Part shown: one piece after another, positions 56,121-64,000 of the stretch | How the letters are laid out: each line of letters starts with the position of its first letter | Position numbering within the stretch: the stretch's first letter is position 1 | Source: Rapana venosa | Lineage: Eukaryota > Mollusca > Gastropoda > Neogastropoda > Muricidae | Length of the DNA: 64,000 bases | Assembly: GCA_028751875.1 (NCBI GenBank) | Contig: CM054158.1 | Coordinates: 6,404,361 to 6,468,360 of the forward strand | Direction: 5' to 3' | The notes under the pieces: model-generated | What the model saw: the letters and a program-made list of their open reading frames with translations, nothing else | Told to the model about the DNA's origin: nothing | Databases searched by the model: none | Position numbers and translations under genes: made by a program

Positions 56121-56171
56121 TGAGAAAAAGGGAAAATGCGCAGCTTTGATAGGAAAGACTTTGTTGTGTGT

Positions 56172-56180
56172 TTATATATA

Positions 56181-56251
<71 letters not shown>
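56172..56251. repeat. (AT)n palindromic tract
   Basis: About 80 bp of TA/AT repeats with two phase shifts (TATTATA at 56187 and TATAATA at 56217). Fully self-complementary. Confidence 0.96.
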
Positions 56252-56256
<5 letters not shown>

Positions 56257-56289
56257 GAAAAGGGCACAGCATTTGCGTAAAGAAACACA

Positions 56290-57345
56290 TTATAGAGAAA
56301 TGTATAACTTTTGTTGAAAGTAAGATTGTACAGACTTGCGCATCTCTTCTTTTTTTTTTTTTTGGAAGTATGGCATTGCAGAAAATTGTGCTGCACTTTT
56401 TGTTGAAAGTGTGTCTTTATAGGAGTATGTGTATTTTTTGTTGAAAGTATGACATTTTAGAAAAGTGTTCAGCTTCTGTTGAAAATGTGATATAGTTGGA
56501 AACTGTAAGGTTTTGTAGGTGGTGGTGGTGGTGGGTTTTTTTGGTGGTAGTGGTGGTTGGTGGTGGTGGTGGTTTTTTTGTTGCTCAAAAGTGTAGTGTG
56601 GGAACTTGCACAAGGGAAGTTTGGTTTTACGTGGTAGAAAAACGTACAGCCGTTGTTTGGTTAGAATGACTGTATTGAAAGGAAGTATACAGATTTTGTT
56701 GGAAGTACGGCGTTGACGCGGTATGTTCGGCTTTTGATGAGAGATGCAAAGCTGAGCGCTAAGTGTAACATTATAGTTTGGAAACACTCCGCTGGAATTT
56801 GGTTTGATGTATTGGCATTGTTGCATCGTAGAAAGTGCACCGCTTTCGTTGAAAGTACGGCATTGGAGTGAAGGACATTTTTATTTTATTAAGATTTTGT
56901 TGAGATTGCGACATTGCAGAGAAAAGCAAAGTTTTATTCTGTTGAAGTGTGATATTGTTGGGAAACGTACAGCTGTAATTTAGTTAGATGTAGTGCATCA
57001 TCGGACAGTGCACAGCTGTCGTTGAAGGTATGGATGGAGATGTAGAGAAGCCATGTCCATTTATGTGTTTGTTTTGAAACTGACGAAACTATGACACTGC
57101 ACTGATTGCAGGGAAGTGCGGTTGGAAGTGTAACACAGTTGGCAGACGCACAGCTGGAGATCAGGTTAGATGTATTGCAGCGTAGAAAGGTGTGCAGCAG
57201 CTTTTGTTGAAGGTATTGTATATTCTGGGAGTAACACAGCTGTCGTTTTTTGATTAGAAATATTGCATAGAAGGGAATGCCTACCTTTTGTTAAAAGTAT
57301 TGGCTTATAGGCAAGCCCACAGCTTTCGTGGAAAGTGAGCCTAGT
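56290..57345. repeat. Degenerate tandem repeat, about 40-45 bp
   Basis: More than fifteen diverged units built on GCTTTTGTTGAAAGTATGGC followed by ATTGTAGAAAAGTGCACA. Clear examples: 56296-56325, 56365-56435, 56436-56470, 56690-56730, 56830-56870, 57005-57030, 57175-57225 and 57290-57340. An alternating subtype carries TGGTTAGATGTATTGCATC. Minus-strand frames in this region are repeat-derived. Confidence 0.75.
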
Positions 57346-57538
57346 TGTAGGCCTAGTGGAAAAGACCAGGCTGTACAGGTCCATTTTTCAGTGAGGCAAT
57401 GAAAAGCCTGCGGGAGGTTTTTGAATAAGCTGAAAATCTGTTCGGTGGGTCTGTGTCTGTCACTGTCTGTTTGTCTGCCTGCCTGCTTCTTTCCCCTGTC
57501 TGTCTGTCTGCCTGCCTGCCTCTCCCCTCCCTCCCTCC

Positions 57539-57572
<34 letters not shown>

Positions 57573-57713
57573 ACACGTTTGAATAATTTACTCCCACGGG
57601 ATGGAAACACTGTGGCATATTGTAGATACAGGAAAAGAAATTTGAATAATTTATTGGAAACGGCTGGAGTACCATTGTGCATTATTTTTAAAGGTAGGCT
57701 GCTTTTAGGTAGG
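57346..57713. other. Non-coding stretch with TGTC/CTGC and TC repeats
   Basis: TGTCTGCCTGCC-type units 57461-57525, TC 57539-57559, CA 57560-57572. AATAATTTA with GGAAACRNTG recurs at 57586 and 57644. No gene. Confidence 0.5.
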
Positions 57714-58000
57714 GACGGAATAGCTCAGTGGCCAGAGCACTCACTTGCCCCAGGTAAGGTTAAGCAGCATCGAGCGTGGTTGTCACTTAGATGGGTGACC
57801 GTTTGCGCGCCTTGGCTTTAGTACAGTCCCCCAGTTCACCCAGCTGTAAATGGGTACCTGCCCTCTTTAGGATCAGGGAAGGTAAAGCAGCGAGGGAGAG
57901 GAGATGGGCGCCGTCCTCAGTATGCTGACCGCTGTAGAAGCTGAGGTCTCTGACGCCTCGCTCCTCTACGACCACATAGGTTATGGGACACCTTTACCTT
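57714..58000 (+). mobile_element. tRNA-5S chimeric SINE, copy 2 (best copy)
   Basis: Begins GGACGGAATAGCTCAGTGGC, CAGAGCACTCACTTGCCCCA: a tRNA 5' half with a good A box. It then switches to GTTAAGCAGCATCGAGCG, TGGTTGTCACTTAGATGGG, TGACCG (57761-57806). This last part follows the 5S rRNA internal control region in order: box A, intermediate element and an intact box C GATGGGTGACCG. Next comes a family body shared with 39395-39680 and a CACCTTTACCTTTACT end. Known: 5S-derived SINEs (SINE3) and vertebrate 5S-tRNA hybrids exist. Seen here: the order is tRNA first, 5S second, joined near the anticodon position. Probably Pol III transcribed; no coding capacity. Confidence 0.88.
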
Positions 58001-58477
58001 TACTGTTGGGGAGGCGTGGAGAAGGAGGAGGTAGTTAGCCAGTTGTGTACACTGCAGGGATCGAACTTTGTGAAGGCAATAAATGCGCCAGTCAATGCAG
58101 CAGCAGATGGGTAGAAGAGGAAGAAGAAGGTTTCGTTTTCTTTTAGGTCAGCACGTGATAGTACAGTCTAATGCCTCGTCTCTGTATCTCTGTCAGCTCT
58201 GTCAATTATCATTGTTGTTGTTGTATTATGGTTGCTGTTATCAGCGGGGCTGGTTCCGTTAATCAAAAGTTGTGCTCCTTTTTGTTGTTGTTGTTGCATT
58301 TGTTAGATGGACAGCTTGGTGTGTGCAGTAAAGGTAGCAGTTTGCTGCAAAACAAAGGAAGAAATGGCTGCAGTACGTTACAGGTCCTCTAAGTCGCTGG
58401 AGAGCTTCTTGGCCCCTGGGGTTGGGTAAGGCCAGATCCTCTTTCGGAATGCCTCGTTTATTTGGCAGGACTACACA
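58001..58477. other. Non-coding stretch
   Basis: Unique, with GTTGTT trinucleotides at 58212-58225 and 58282-58297. No gene. Confidence 0.4.
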
Positions 58478-58494
58478 CCCCCCCCCCCCCCCCC
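58478..58494. repeat. Poly(C) run, 17 nt
   Basis: Followed by ACCCCCACCCC and an A/C-rich stretch to 58550. Confidence 0.95.
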
Positions 58495-58575
58495 ACCCCC
58501 ACCCCACCCTCCCCAAAACAACAACAAACAAACAAAGCCAAACAAGAAAAACACGTTGCGCAGATCTGTGCAAAG

Positions 58576-58589
58576 TGGTGTGTGTGTGT
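58576..58589. repeat. Short (GT)n at SINE tail
   Basis: GTGTGTGTGTG adjoining the TTTATTTA tail of the next element. Confidence 0.9.
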
Positions 58590-58926
58590 GTTATTTATTT
58601 ATTTATTTCGAGGATATTGGAATAAACACTCGTGTGCTTTTTTCATCCTGTCCCCGTGTGTATGCAGTTTTGTCAATTTTGTCGTCCGTTCCCACCGGCA
58701 CACAATGGCCTGCTCCTCCGAAAAGCGCAATGGTGTTTAACATGTGCGCAAGATGTCTGCGTGCGTTCGCACACGGGACCTCGGTTTATAGTCTCATCCG
58801 AAGACTTTTGGGGAGAGTGGAGTCGGCACTGATGTTAACTCCAGAGGAAAAAATCCTCTAGAACGAGATTCGAACCCGGGTTAGTAGATCACGAATGCAT
58901 CACTCTTACCACCAGGCTATCCCGTG
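58590..58926 (-). mobile_element. S1 SINE, full length reference copy
   Basis: Minus strand from 58926: ACGGGATAGCCTGGTGGTAA (A box), GAGTGATGCATTCGTGATC, TAACCCGGGTTCGAATCTCG (B box GGTTCGAATC), TTTTTTCCTCTGGAGTTAAC, ACTCCACTCTCCCCAAAAGT, GATGAGACTATAAACCGAGG, TCCCGTGTGCGAACGCACGC, AGACATCTTGCGCACATGTT, GGAGCAGGCCATTGTGTGCC, GGTGGGAACGGACGACAAAA, GGGGACAGGATGAAAAAAGC, the hairpin-like AGCACACGAGTGT, TTATTCCAATATCCTCGAAA, and a TAAATAAATAAATAA tail. About 335 bp. Bordered by GT repeats on both sides (58576-58589 and 58925-58943). Confidence 0.95.
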
Positions 58927-58943
58927 TGTGTGTGTGTGTGTGT
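58925..58943. repeat. (GT)n at SINE head
   Basis: GT run starting at the first bases of the SINE. Confidence 0.93.
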
Positions 58944-59173
58944 TCTTTCTTGCTTTGTTTCTGTCTGTCTTACTTTTTCGTTCCCCAGCCAGAGGTCTGA
59001 GGTTCATCGACGACAAGGGTGAGAGTTTGCGCCAGTTAAGGTAGCCCGCTTTCCGACTTAGGGAATGTGACGAAGTGTTATAAAAACATTTCCGTACTCT
59101 GGTGTGGATCAACCTGTCCACTCAAAACTGTCAAGAAGTGATTAGCAAAAGGAAAGAGCCGTTTTTTACAGTG
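58944..59173. other. Non-coding stretch
   Basis: Unique. No gene. Confidence 0.4.
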
Positions 59174-59180
59174 TATCTCT

Positions 59181-59212
<32 letters not shown>

Positions 59213-59272
59213 CTCTCTCTCTCCTCTCTCTCTCTCTCACTCTCTCTCTCTCTCTCTCTCTCTCCTCTCTCG
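59174..59272. repeat. (TC)n pyrimidine tract
   Basis: TC with regular CCTC interruptions. Confidence 0.96.
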
Positions 59273-59455
59273 TTTTCTGCATAAAGCGGTTAAGCTTCCA
59301 GATATTGCAACGTTATAGATGATTGCTGTTCAACATGTTTACTGTGACTGATGCATTGTTTTTGTTATGTTCTTTCATCGAGTGTTATTGTACTTCTTTT
59401 TGTTCACCAACCCCTTCATGAAGGGCGGTGGCCTAAACATGAAAAATCACCCAAA
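59273..59455. other. Non-coding stretch
   Basis: Unique. No gene. Confidence 0.4.
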
Positions 59456-59480
59456 TCTCTCTCTCTCTCCTCTCTCTCTC

Positions 59481-59533
<53 letters not shown>

Positions 59534-59545
59534 CCACCTCCCACC
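59456..59545. repeat. (TC)n pyrimidine tract
   Basis: TC with CCTC interruptions, ending in CCCACCTCCCACCCCC. Confidence 0.95.
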
Positions 59546-60049
59546 CCCAAGAGAGATTTCAGAATTTTTGTGTGTGAACTGACATCTCAGTGGTAATTGG
59601 GAAAATGATGATTATAAGTGGATAGTAATCATTCATCGATTTTTTGGGGGGTCTAACTTCAGTACTAGTAGAGCGCAATGGATATCGATATCGTTGAAGT
59701 TTAAAATATAAAAAAAGTCGTCAAAGTGGGTGATATTCTCCTCACATTTGGTGCTGTTTGCTCTTGTGAAGCCATGTATGTACACATCGATGGGGCTGTG
59801 TTTGTGGAAGAAATGCTTGTAATTGTCAAATTGTTATTCCTCAATATATACACGAGGGTGTGCCGGCTGCTTAGGGGTTTGCCTGCCTCCACAGCATCCC
59901 GAGGGCATGGTCGTCAGAAACGTCGTCGTCTTAGTGATCACCACAAGGGGTTTGCTGCCCTTCTTTATTATTATTATTTGTTTGTTTTTCTTTGTAATTT
60001 CACTCTTCCTTTTTTTTCTTTCTTTGTTTTCATAAGCAAGTAATATGAA
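59546..60049. other. Non-coding stretch
   Basis: Unique. The 105-codon frame at 59726-60043 is of mixed composition with no recognised domain. ATTATTATTATT at 59968-59978. No gene supported. Confidence 0.4.
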
Positions 60050-60540
60050 GGGGGGTAGCGCGATGGTTAAGACATTCACCTGCCAACAAGTAAACGGGTC
60101 CTTCGGATGTGACTATAAACCGAGGCCCGTGTTCGAACGCATGCAGAACATCTTGCGCACATGTTAAATCCTGTTCCGCTTTTCGGAAGAGTAGGCCATT
60201 GTGTGCCGGTGGAAACGGATGACAAAATTTACAAAACCGCATACACACGGGGACTGGATGTAAAAAAGCACATGAGTGCTTATTCCATTATCCTCGATAT
60301 AAAGAATAAATAAATAAATAAACCGTCAGGTTCTTGGGTTCAATTGCCGCCCTCGCCCTAGCTTCCCAGTTTGACGAGAATAAACGAACTGAATCAGAAT
60401 GTGAAAGTCCCTCGGATGAGACTAAACCGAGGCCCCGTGTGCGAACACACGCAGAACATCTTGCGCACACGTTAAAAACCTGTCCCACCTATGGGAAGAG
60501 TGTGCCAGTAGGAACGGATGACAGAAAACCACCAACAACA
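60050..60540 (+). mobile_element. S1-type SINE (host) interrupted by another SINE
   Basis: Head at 60053-60095: GGGGTAGCGCGATGGTTAAG, ACATTCACCTGCCAACAAGT (A box). The element is then interrupted. It resumes at 60322 with CCGTCAGGTTCTTGGGTTCA, ATTGCCGCC (B box GGGTTCAATTGCC), a body containing GTCCCTCGGATGAGACTAAA, CCGAGGCCCCGTGTGCGAAC, GCAGAACATCTTGCGCACAC, and ends near 60535 at GGAACGGATGACAGAAAA without the tail. A and B boxes belong to one tRNA-like head split by the insert. Confidence 0.85.
60096..60321 (+). mobile_element. S1 SINE inserted inside another SINE
   Basis: 5'-truncated copy: GGTCCTTCGGATGTGACTAT, AAACCGAGGCCCGTGTTCG, AACATCTTGCGCACATGTTA, CTTTTCGGAAGAGTAGGCC, ATTGTGTGCCGGTGGAAACG, CATACACACGGGGACTGG, the perfect hairpin AGCACATGAGTGCT, TTATTCCATTATCCTCGATA and an AATAAATAAATAAA tail. 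TAAAC is found on both sides (about 60092-60096 and 60318-60322) and may be the target-site duplication. Confidence 0.88.
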
Positions 60541-60579
60541 ACAACCCCCCCACCCCTCACTCCCAAACTAGCATGCCTA

Positions 60580-60716
60580 CAGGTGTGTTTAGATACCATC
60601 CCCGAATGGTGGGGGAGAAAACGGTCGCATTCGCAAAAATCTCACCATTGTGAACCTCGAGGCTCGCGCCGAGGAACGAAAAAGACGAAGAAGAAGAAAA
60701 AAAGTAAAAAAAAGTA
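60580..60716 (+). mobile_element. Family G repeat, copy 4 (with tail)
   Basis: CCGAATGGTGGGGGAGAAAA, CGGTCGCATTCGCAAAAATC, TCACCATTGTGAACCTCGAG, GCTCGCGCCGAGGAACGAAA, then AAGACGAAGAAGAAGAAAA. Shows that the family ends in a GAA-rich tail, as many SINE/LINE 3' ends do. Lies directly after the nested SINE pair. Confidence 0.78.
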
Positions 60717-61760
60717 AAAGCCAAAAAAAAAGTTTGCGAGAATGACATCTCCTGTCTAGGAGATTTCTGGTCGGCTGGTCAATGGCCACGCGCGTTAAAA
60801 TGTTTGTCAACAGTCCGGTGACTTATGGGGCAGGCTGCTTAGTGATAGCCGGAAGTGTCGTCAGATCTTGAGTTTGTGTTCGAACTCTATGATCGGTGCA
60901 GTGAATTTTATGAAGGTGACTTTAGAGAGGGAGGGGGGGGGTGGGGGGTGGAGGGGGGGCCTTTTCATACTATCTGATGTGTCTGCACAGTGGTTTGGAC
61001 TATGAGCAAAAGGAATAGAGCTTTTGGATGTTGTGAGTTTATCTTATTTGATTAAAATATATTTTTATTTCATTCTATATTATTTGGTTTTTAGTTGATC
61101 ATGTTTTATTTCATCTTATTCGATTTACTTCTTTTTTCTTTTTTTTTTTTGGGGGGGAGGGGGCGGATCCATGATCGTTCAAGTGTTAAGTATCATGATT
61201 TAGTGATTGATTGATTGATTGTGCAGCAACTGGATGATTGTTATATACGGTGTGCTGGGTTTGTGTTGTGTGTGTTTCGTTCAGGAATTTGATTAAGCTT
61301 CACTGTTGCAAGAGAGAGGGTTTTACTGCTCTGCTGTTTTCACTTAACTGCAGACAAAGACTACCTGACGTTCCGTCGTTTAACTGTGGGAATGCATTCA
61401 TTCTGGAAAACTGTCCAGCTTTGCAGAAAGTAGCCTTCGGTTTTTTCGGACGGCTCGGTCCTGCTGGGTAGGTAGGTAGGTAGGTAGCATGTATGTAAAC
61501 GTGTAGCAGGTGGATTTGTTTGTCCAGCGTTCCGAAGCAGCAGGCAGTTGTGTGCTGTTGTTTTCTGTGTTTCTGCTAGGGACGTGGGGAGTGCAGAATT
61601 CGTGTGGATGGAAAGAAAAAATAATAAAGTCATAAGTAGCGAAGGTGTCGGAATTGAAACGGTGACTTTTTTTTGTCTCTCCTCTCGCTCTCGCTACCCC
61701 ACTCTCATTGTTTTTCTATCTCTTTGTATTAAGAGTGAGTGTGTGTTTTCGCGCGCGCAC
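60717..61760. other. Non-coding stretch
   Basis: G-rich 60928-60957, T/G run 61135-61163, GGTA repeats 61468-61488. No coding signal in the frames at 61238-61471 or 61548-61871. Confidence 0.45.
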
Positions 61761-62010
61761 GTTTGGGGGAAGGGGGGGGGGGGGGGGTGTCTCTTTTCGC
61801 TCTCCTCAAAACAGTCGATTCTGTTTCGAATTTTGGTTTGGTATGATTATATTAGAGTCCCAGCGGAGTAATCCGATTAGCTACTGGTCTTCGCGGTTTC
61901 GATTTGGATGAATTTTCTTTTCTTTTCTTCAAGTGTACTCTCTCTCTCCATCCCTCCCTGCCTCCCCCCCCCCCCCCCCCCCCCCCCCCCTCACTCACAC
62001 ACACACACAC
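61761..62010. repeat. G-run, C-run and CA simple sequence
   Basis: G run at about 61771-61788 after CGCGCGCACG, poly(C) at 61966-61990 (25 nt), and CA at 61995-62010, separated by unique sequence. Confidence 0.85.
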
Positions 62011-62313
62011 CTTTCCATCTTGGTCGCTTGTCCTTTAGTCCTTTCACCAGACGTTGTGCCAATTGTGCCAAGTTTCCCCTGAGGCACTGTTGACCAGTAA
62101 GTGTCCTGTGGGCTACGTTGGACGACAACAGATCGGGACTGAGTTCATGGGTAATCACTGACTGAAGTAGCATTGTTACGCAGTCGCTCTGTTTGGCTGG
62201 TGTTGAAAAGGCCGGGTGTGTTGTTTAGTAAACAAAAGGAAAGGTCTAAACTTCTAGATTGTACTGGGGTGAGTGTGTGGTGTGTTGTAGTGTGTGTGTC
62301 ATGTGTGTGTGTG
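62011..62313. other. Non-coding stretch, GT near 62280-62315
   Basis: Unique then GT-rich just before a LINE fragment. No gene. Confidence 0.45.
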
Positions 62314-62450
62314 TAGTTAGAGACTCCAGCCTGACATGGGAAGAGGCCAAGACCCTTGCCAGAGACAGGAGAAGGTGGAGGGACGCTGTTGAGGCCCCAT
62401 GCTCCGCTTAGGAGCTATAAGGAAGGAAAAAGAAGAAGTTAGAACTTCGA
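62314..62450 (+). mobile_element. LINE ORF2 end plus 3' UTR, fragment 1
   Basis: In frame: RDSSLTWEEAKTLARD, RRRWRDAVEAPCSA, then a TAG stop at about 62410. The pattern W-x(n)-DR-x-x-W-x-x-x-V-x-x-x-C is the usual C-terminal signature of non-LTR retrotransposon ORF2. A short 3' tail GAGCTATAAGGAAGGAAAAA, GAAGAAG follows. Different family from the LINE at 10697-11278. Confidence 0.75.
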
Positions 62451-62564
62451 ACTTTTTACTTGATGGCGGTGAGAGTGCTGGTAGAAGTCGTCGCTTATGC
62501 TGGTGAGATATGTATCGATTATGCTGATGATATATTTCATGAGATGTGTTTAAATGATAATATA

Positions 62565-62905
62565 TTGTGTTATTCCCCCGTGGGTCTCCCGGGGTATGCT
62601 TGCAAAGCGAGCATTGCAAGAATAGGAACCCTGCCCGCCATCCAGGCATGTCGTAAAAGGCGACTAAGGAGGCACCTTTCCCCCTAGGTAAAGGGGGTTG
62701 GACACAGGGCTAACAACCCTGCTCTGTAAAAGAACTCCTGTTAAAACCATAAACAGCTATACTCGTGCCAACTCAGTCTTTGGGTGGGAAGAGGCCAAGA
62801 CCCTTGCCAGAGACAGGAAAAGGAGAGACAGGAAAAGGTGGAGGGACCAGCTGTTGAGGCCCTATGCTCCGCTAGGAGCTATAAGGACTAAGAAGAATAT
62901 TGTAT
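62565..62905 (+). mobile_element. LINE-related 3' end, fragment 2
   Basis: Begins CCCCCGTGGGTCTCCCGGGG, then GAACCCTGCCCGCCATCC, AGGCATGTCGTAAAAGGCGA, CTAAGGAGGCACC, AACTCCTGTTAAAACC. From 62787 it carries the same end as fragment 1: GGAAGAGGCCAAGACCCTTG, CCAGAGACAGGAAAAGG (with a 12-bp duplication), TGTTGAGGCCCTATGCTCCG, GAGCTATAAGGAC, AAGAAGAA. The 3' end is shared between the two fragments and the 5' part is not, so this may be a SINE-like element with a borrowed LINE tail. Confidence 0.7.
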
Positions 62906-63780
62906 TATTTCGCTTTGCTACTCTTAACCTTTACTGGTGTGCACGTGCGTGCGCTCGCATGCGTGTGTGTGTTGTGTGTGTGTGTTGTACAATGTTGTCG
63001 GCTTTTAAGATATTGTTACTTTTTAATCTGTATTATTTAATGGTGCATGCTGTGCGATTGTAATTTTAAAATGCCACTCATAATTTCTGAAGTTGAGACA
63101 TGAAGTATTCTTGAGTTGCCTTTTTCGAGGGAACCAGTCCCACCCTTTGAAGTGAACATAAAGTTCCGAGTCAAGAAGGCAAACCAAGGTCTGGCTGGAA
63201 TGAATGCCGTTTAGAATCTTGTGTGTGCACGTTACAAACCATCCGTCAGTGATAGGAGAGTATTGATAGATGAACTTTGGCCTGTGATTGAGATGACACA
63301 GAACGCGCCCAGCATGCAATGCAGTCAGTGTACGCCTGAAAGAGGCATGATCTCTTGTCAGGCTGGGTTTGCCCAAGTAGACATATTTCCTAACAGTTTT
63401 TGTTCCCATTCCTCAGGCTAGGCCTCTGACGTTCACCCTGTATAGTCCATACCCGAAGTCGGAATAGGCCTACCTTCACGGTGGGCAAAAAAATCAAAAA
63501 AGCCCGGGTCGCCTACCAATTGTTTGCCAGTGACTCCTCAGGAAGTTAAAAAGGAGAAGTTAAGGAAAGAGGAGAAGCGATAAGCCATAGTTGGTGCGGC
63601 CACACACTAATGAATTAACATCAGTAGTGTGTACACCGCGGCTTGCCTGGGTGGCGATCGCAGCACGTGGTTTTAGGCTACTGCTGAACAAGAGAGCCAG
63701 GAGGTGGAACACGGTGTTGCGCAACCAGCCGCCGCGCCCCCCTTTCTTTAGTTCCCATTGTTCCGTTTTTCACCCATGGA
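62906..63780. other. Unique stretch; family G fragment at 63465-63492
   Basis: CTACCTTCACGGTGGGCAAA at 63469-63488 matches the start of family G. The rest, including the 128-codon minus-strand frame at 63023-63409, is non-repetitive with no domain that I recognise. Confidence 0.4.
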
Positions 63781-63938
63781 TACCAGTGTCTCTCTGACCC
63801 AGATATCTCTCCTCTCCCTCTCTCTCACTCATCCTCTCTCTCTCTCTACTCCTCTCTCTCACTCTCACTCTCTCTCATCTCACTCTCTCTCTCTCTCTCT
63901 CACTTCTCTCTCTCTCCTCTCATCCTCACTCTCTCTCA

Positions 63939-63991
<53 letters not shown>

Positions 63992-64000
63992 ACTCTCTCT
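63781..64000. repeat. (TC)n pyrimidine tract
   Basis: TC with CTCA and CCTC interruptions. It continues past the window edge. Confidence 0.96.

Noticed and set aside
56172..56251. AT palindrome as a replication origin
   Set aside because: Simple (AT)n tracts are common here and no further origin features can be read from sequence.
57761..57806. A 5S rRNA gene or pseudogene
   Set aside because: Only the internal promoter part is present; the 5' third is replaced by tRNA-like sequence and the 3' part by a shared SINE body.
60780..60905. Another SINE head (GTGTTCGAACTCTA resembles a B box)
   Set aside because: No convincing A box or family body; a single word match.
63023..63409. 128-codon minus-strand frame as a gene
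   Set aside because: Longest non-repeat frame near the right end, but no recognisable domain and a stop-free run of this length can arise by chance in 64 kb on six frames.

Overview
This is nuclear DNA from an animal, and most of it is non-coding. No complete protein-coding gene, rRNA or tRNA gene can be supported. The signature is dense (GT)n, (GA)n and (TC)n microsatellites, long poly(G)/poly(C) runs, several minisatellites, many copies of tRNA-derived SINEs and decayed LINE 3' ends. That texture fits a marine lophotrochozoan. A mollusc, probably a gastropod, is my best guess, but this is inference from repeat style and not from a diagnostic gene. The long open frames in the window (up to 343 codons) are artefacts of tandem repeats whose unit lacks stop codons.

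Layout. 1-560 is a GCAGG-based minisatellite, and 560-5500 is microsatellites with the first SINE copies. 5520-7081 is the most gene-like stretch. It is relatively CpG-rich, contains a YY1-like site, is rich in short upstream ORFs, and ends in a strong splice donor at 7081/7082, with a 34-codon open frame from an ATG at 6978. I read it as a candidate promoter and first exon of a plus-strand gene whose first intron would fill much of the window. 7-15 kb holds microsatellites, two truncated copies of one LINE (10.7-11.3 and 14.5-14.8 kb) and SINEs. 15.67-17.56 kb is a large 26-30 bp minisatellite. 20-25 kb is CA blocks and SINEs. 26.34-27.35 kb is a 30-bp minisatellite open in all three forward frames. 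30.02-30.83 kb is a very clean array of eleven 74-bp units. 33-34.2 kb is a second GC-rich patch with a donor-like site. 39.4-39.7 and 57.7-58.0 kb carry two copies of a SINE whose tRNA-like head is fused to a 5S rRNA promoter-like segment. 43.2-43.7 kb and 56.3-57.3 kb are old degenerate tandem repeats. 44.45-45.25 kb is an almost simple-repeat-free block that could be a conserved non-coding element. 50.6-51.4 kb is a 26-bp minisatellite. 60.05-60.5 kb is one SINE inserted into the head of another. 62.3-62.9 kb holds two LINE 3' ends. The window ends in (TC)n.

At least five interspersed families recur here: a roughly 330-bp tRNA SINE (about 16 copies, mostly minus strand), the tRNA-5S chimera (2), a short family with a TTCACCATGGTGAA palindrome and GAA-rich 3' end (4 plus a fragment), an 80-bp element tied to GT microsatellites (3), and a roughly 290-430 bp TATAAATAGCATCC family (2). 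The most interesting items are the tRNA-5S chimeric SINE, the candidate first exon, the alternating 74-bp array, the SINE-in-SINE insertion and the tight link between mobile elements and CA/GT microsatellites.
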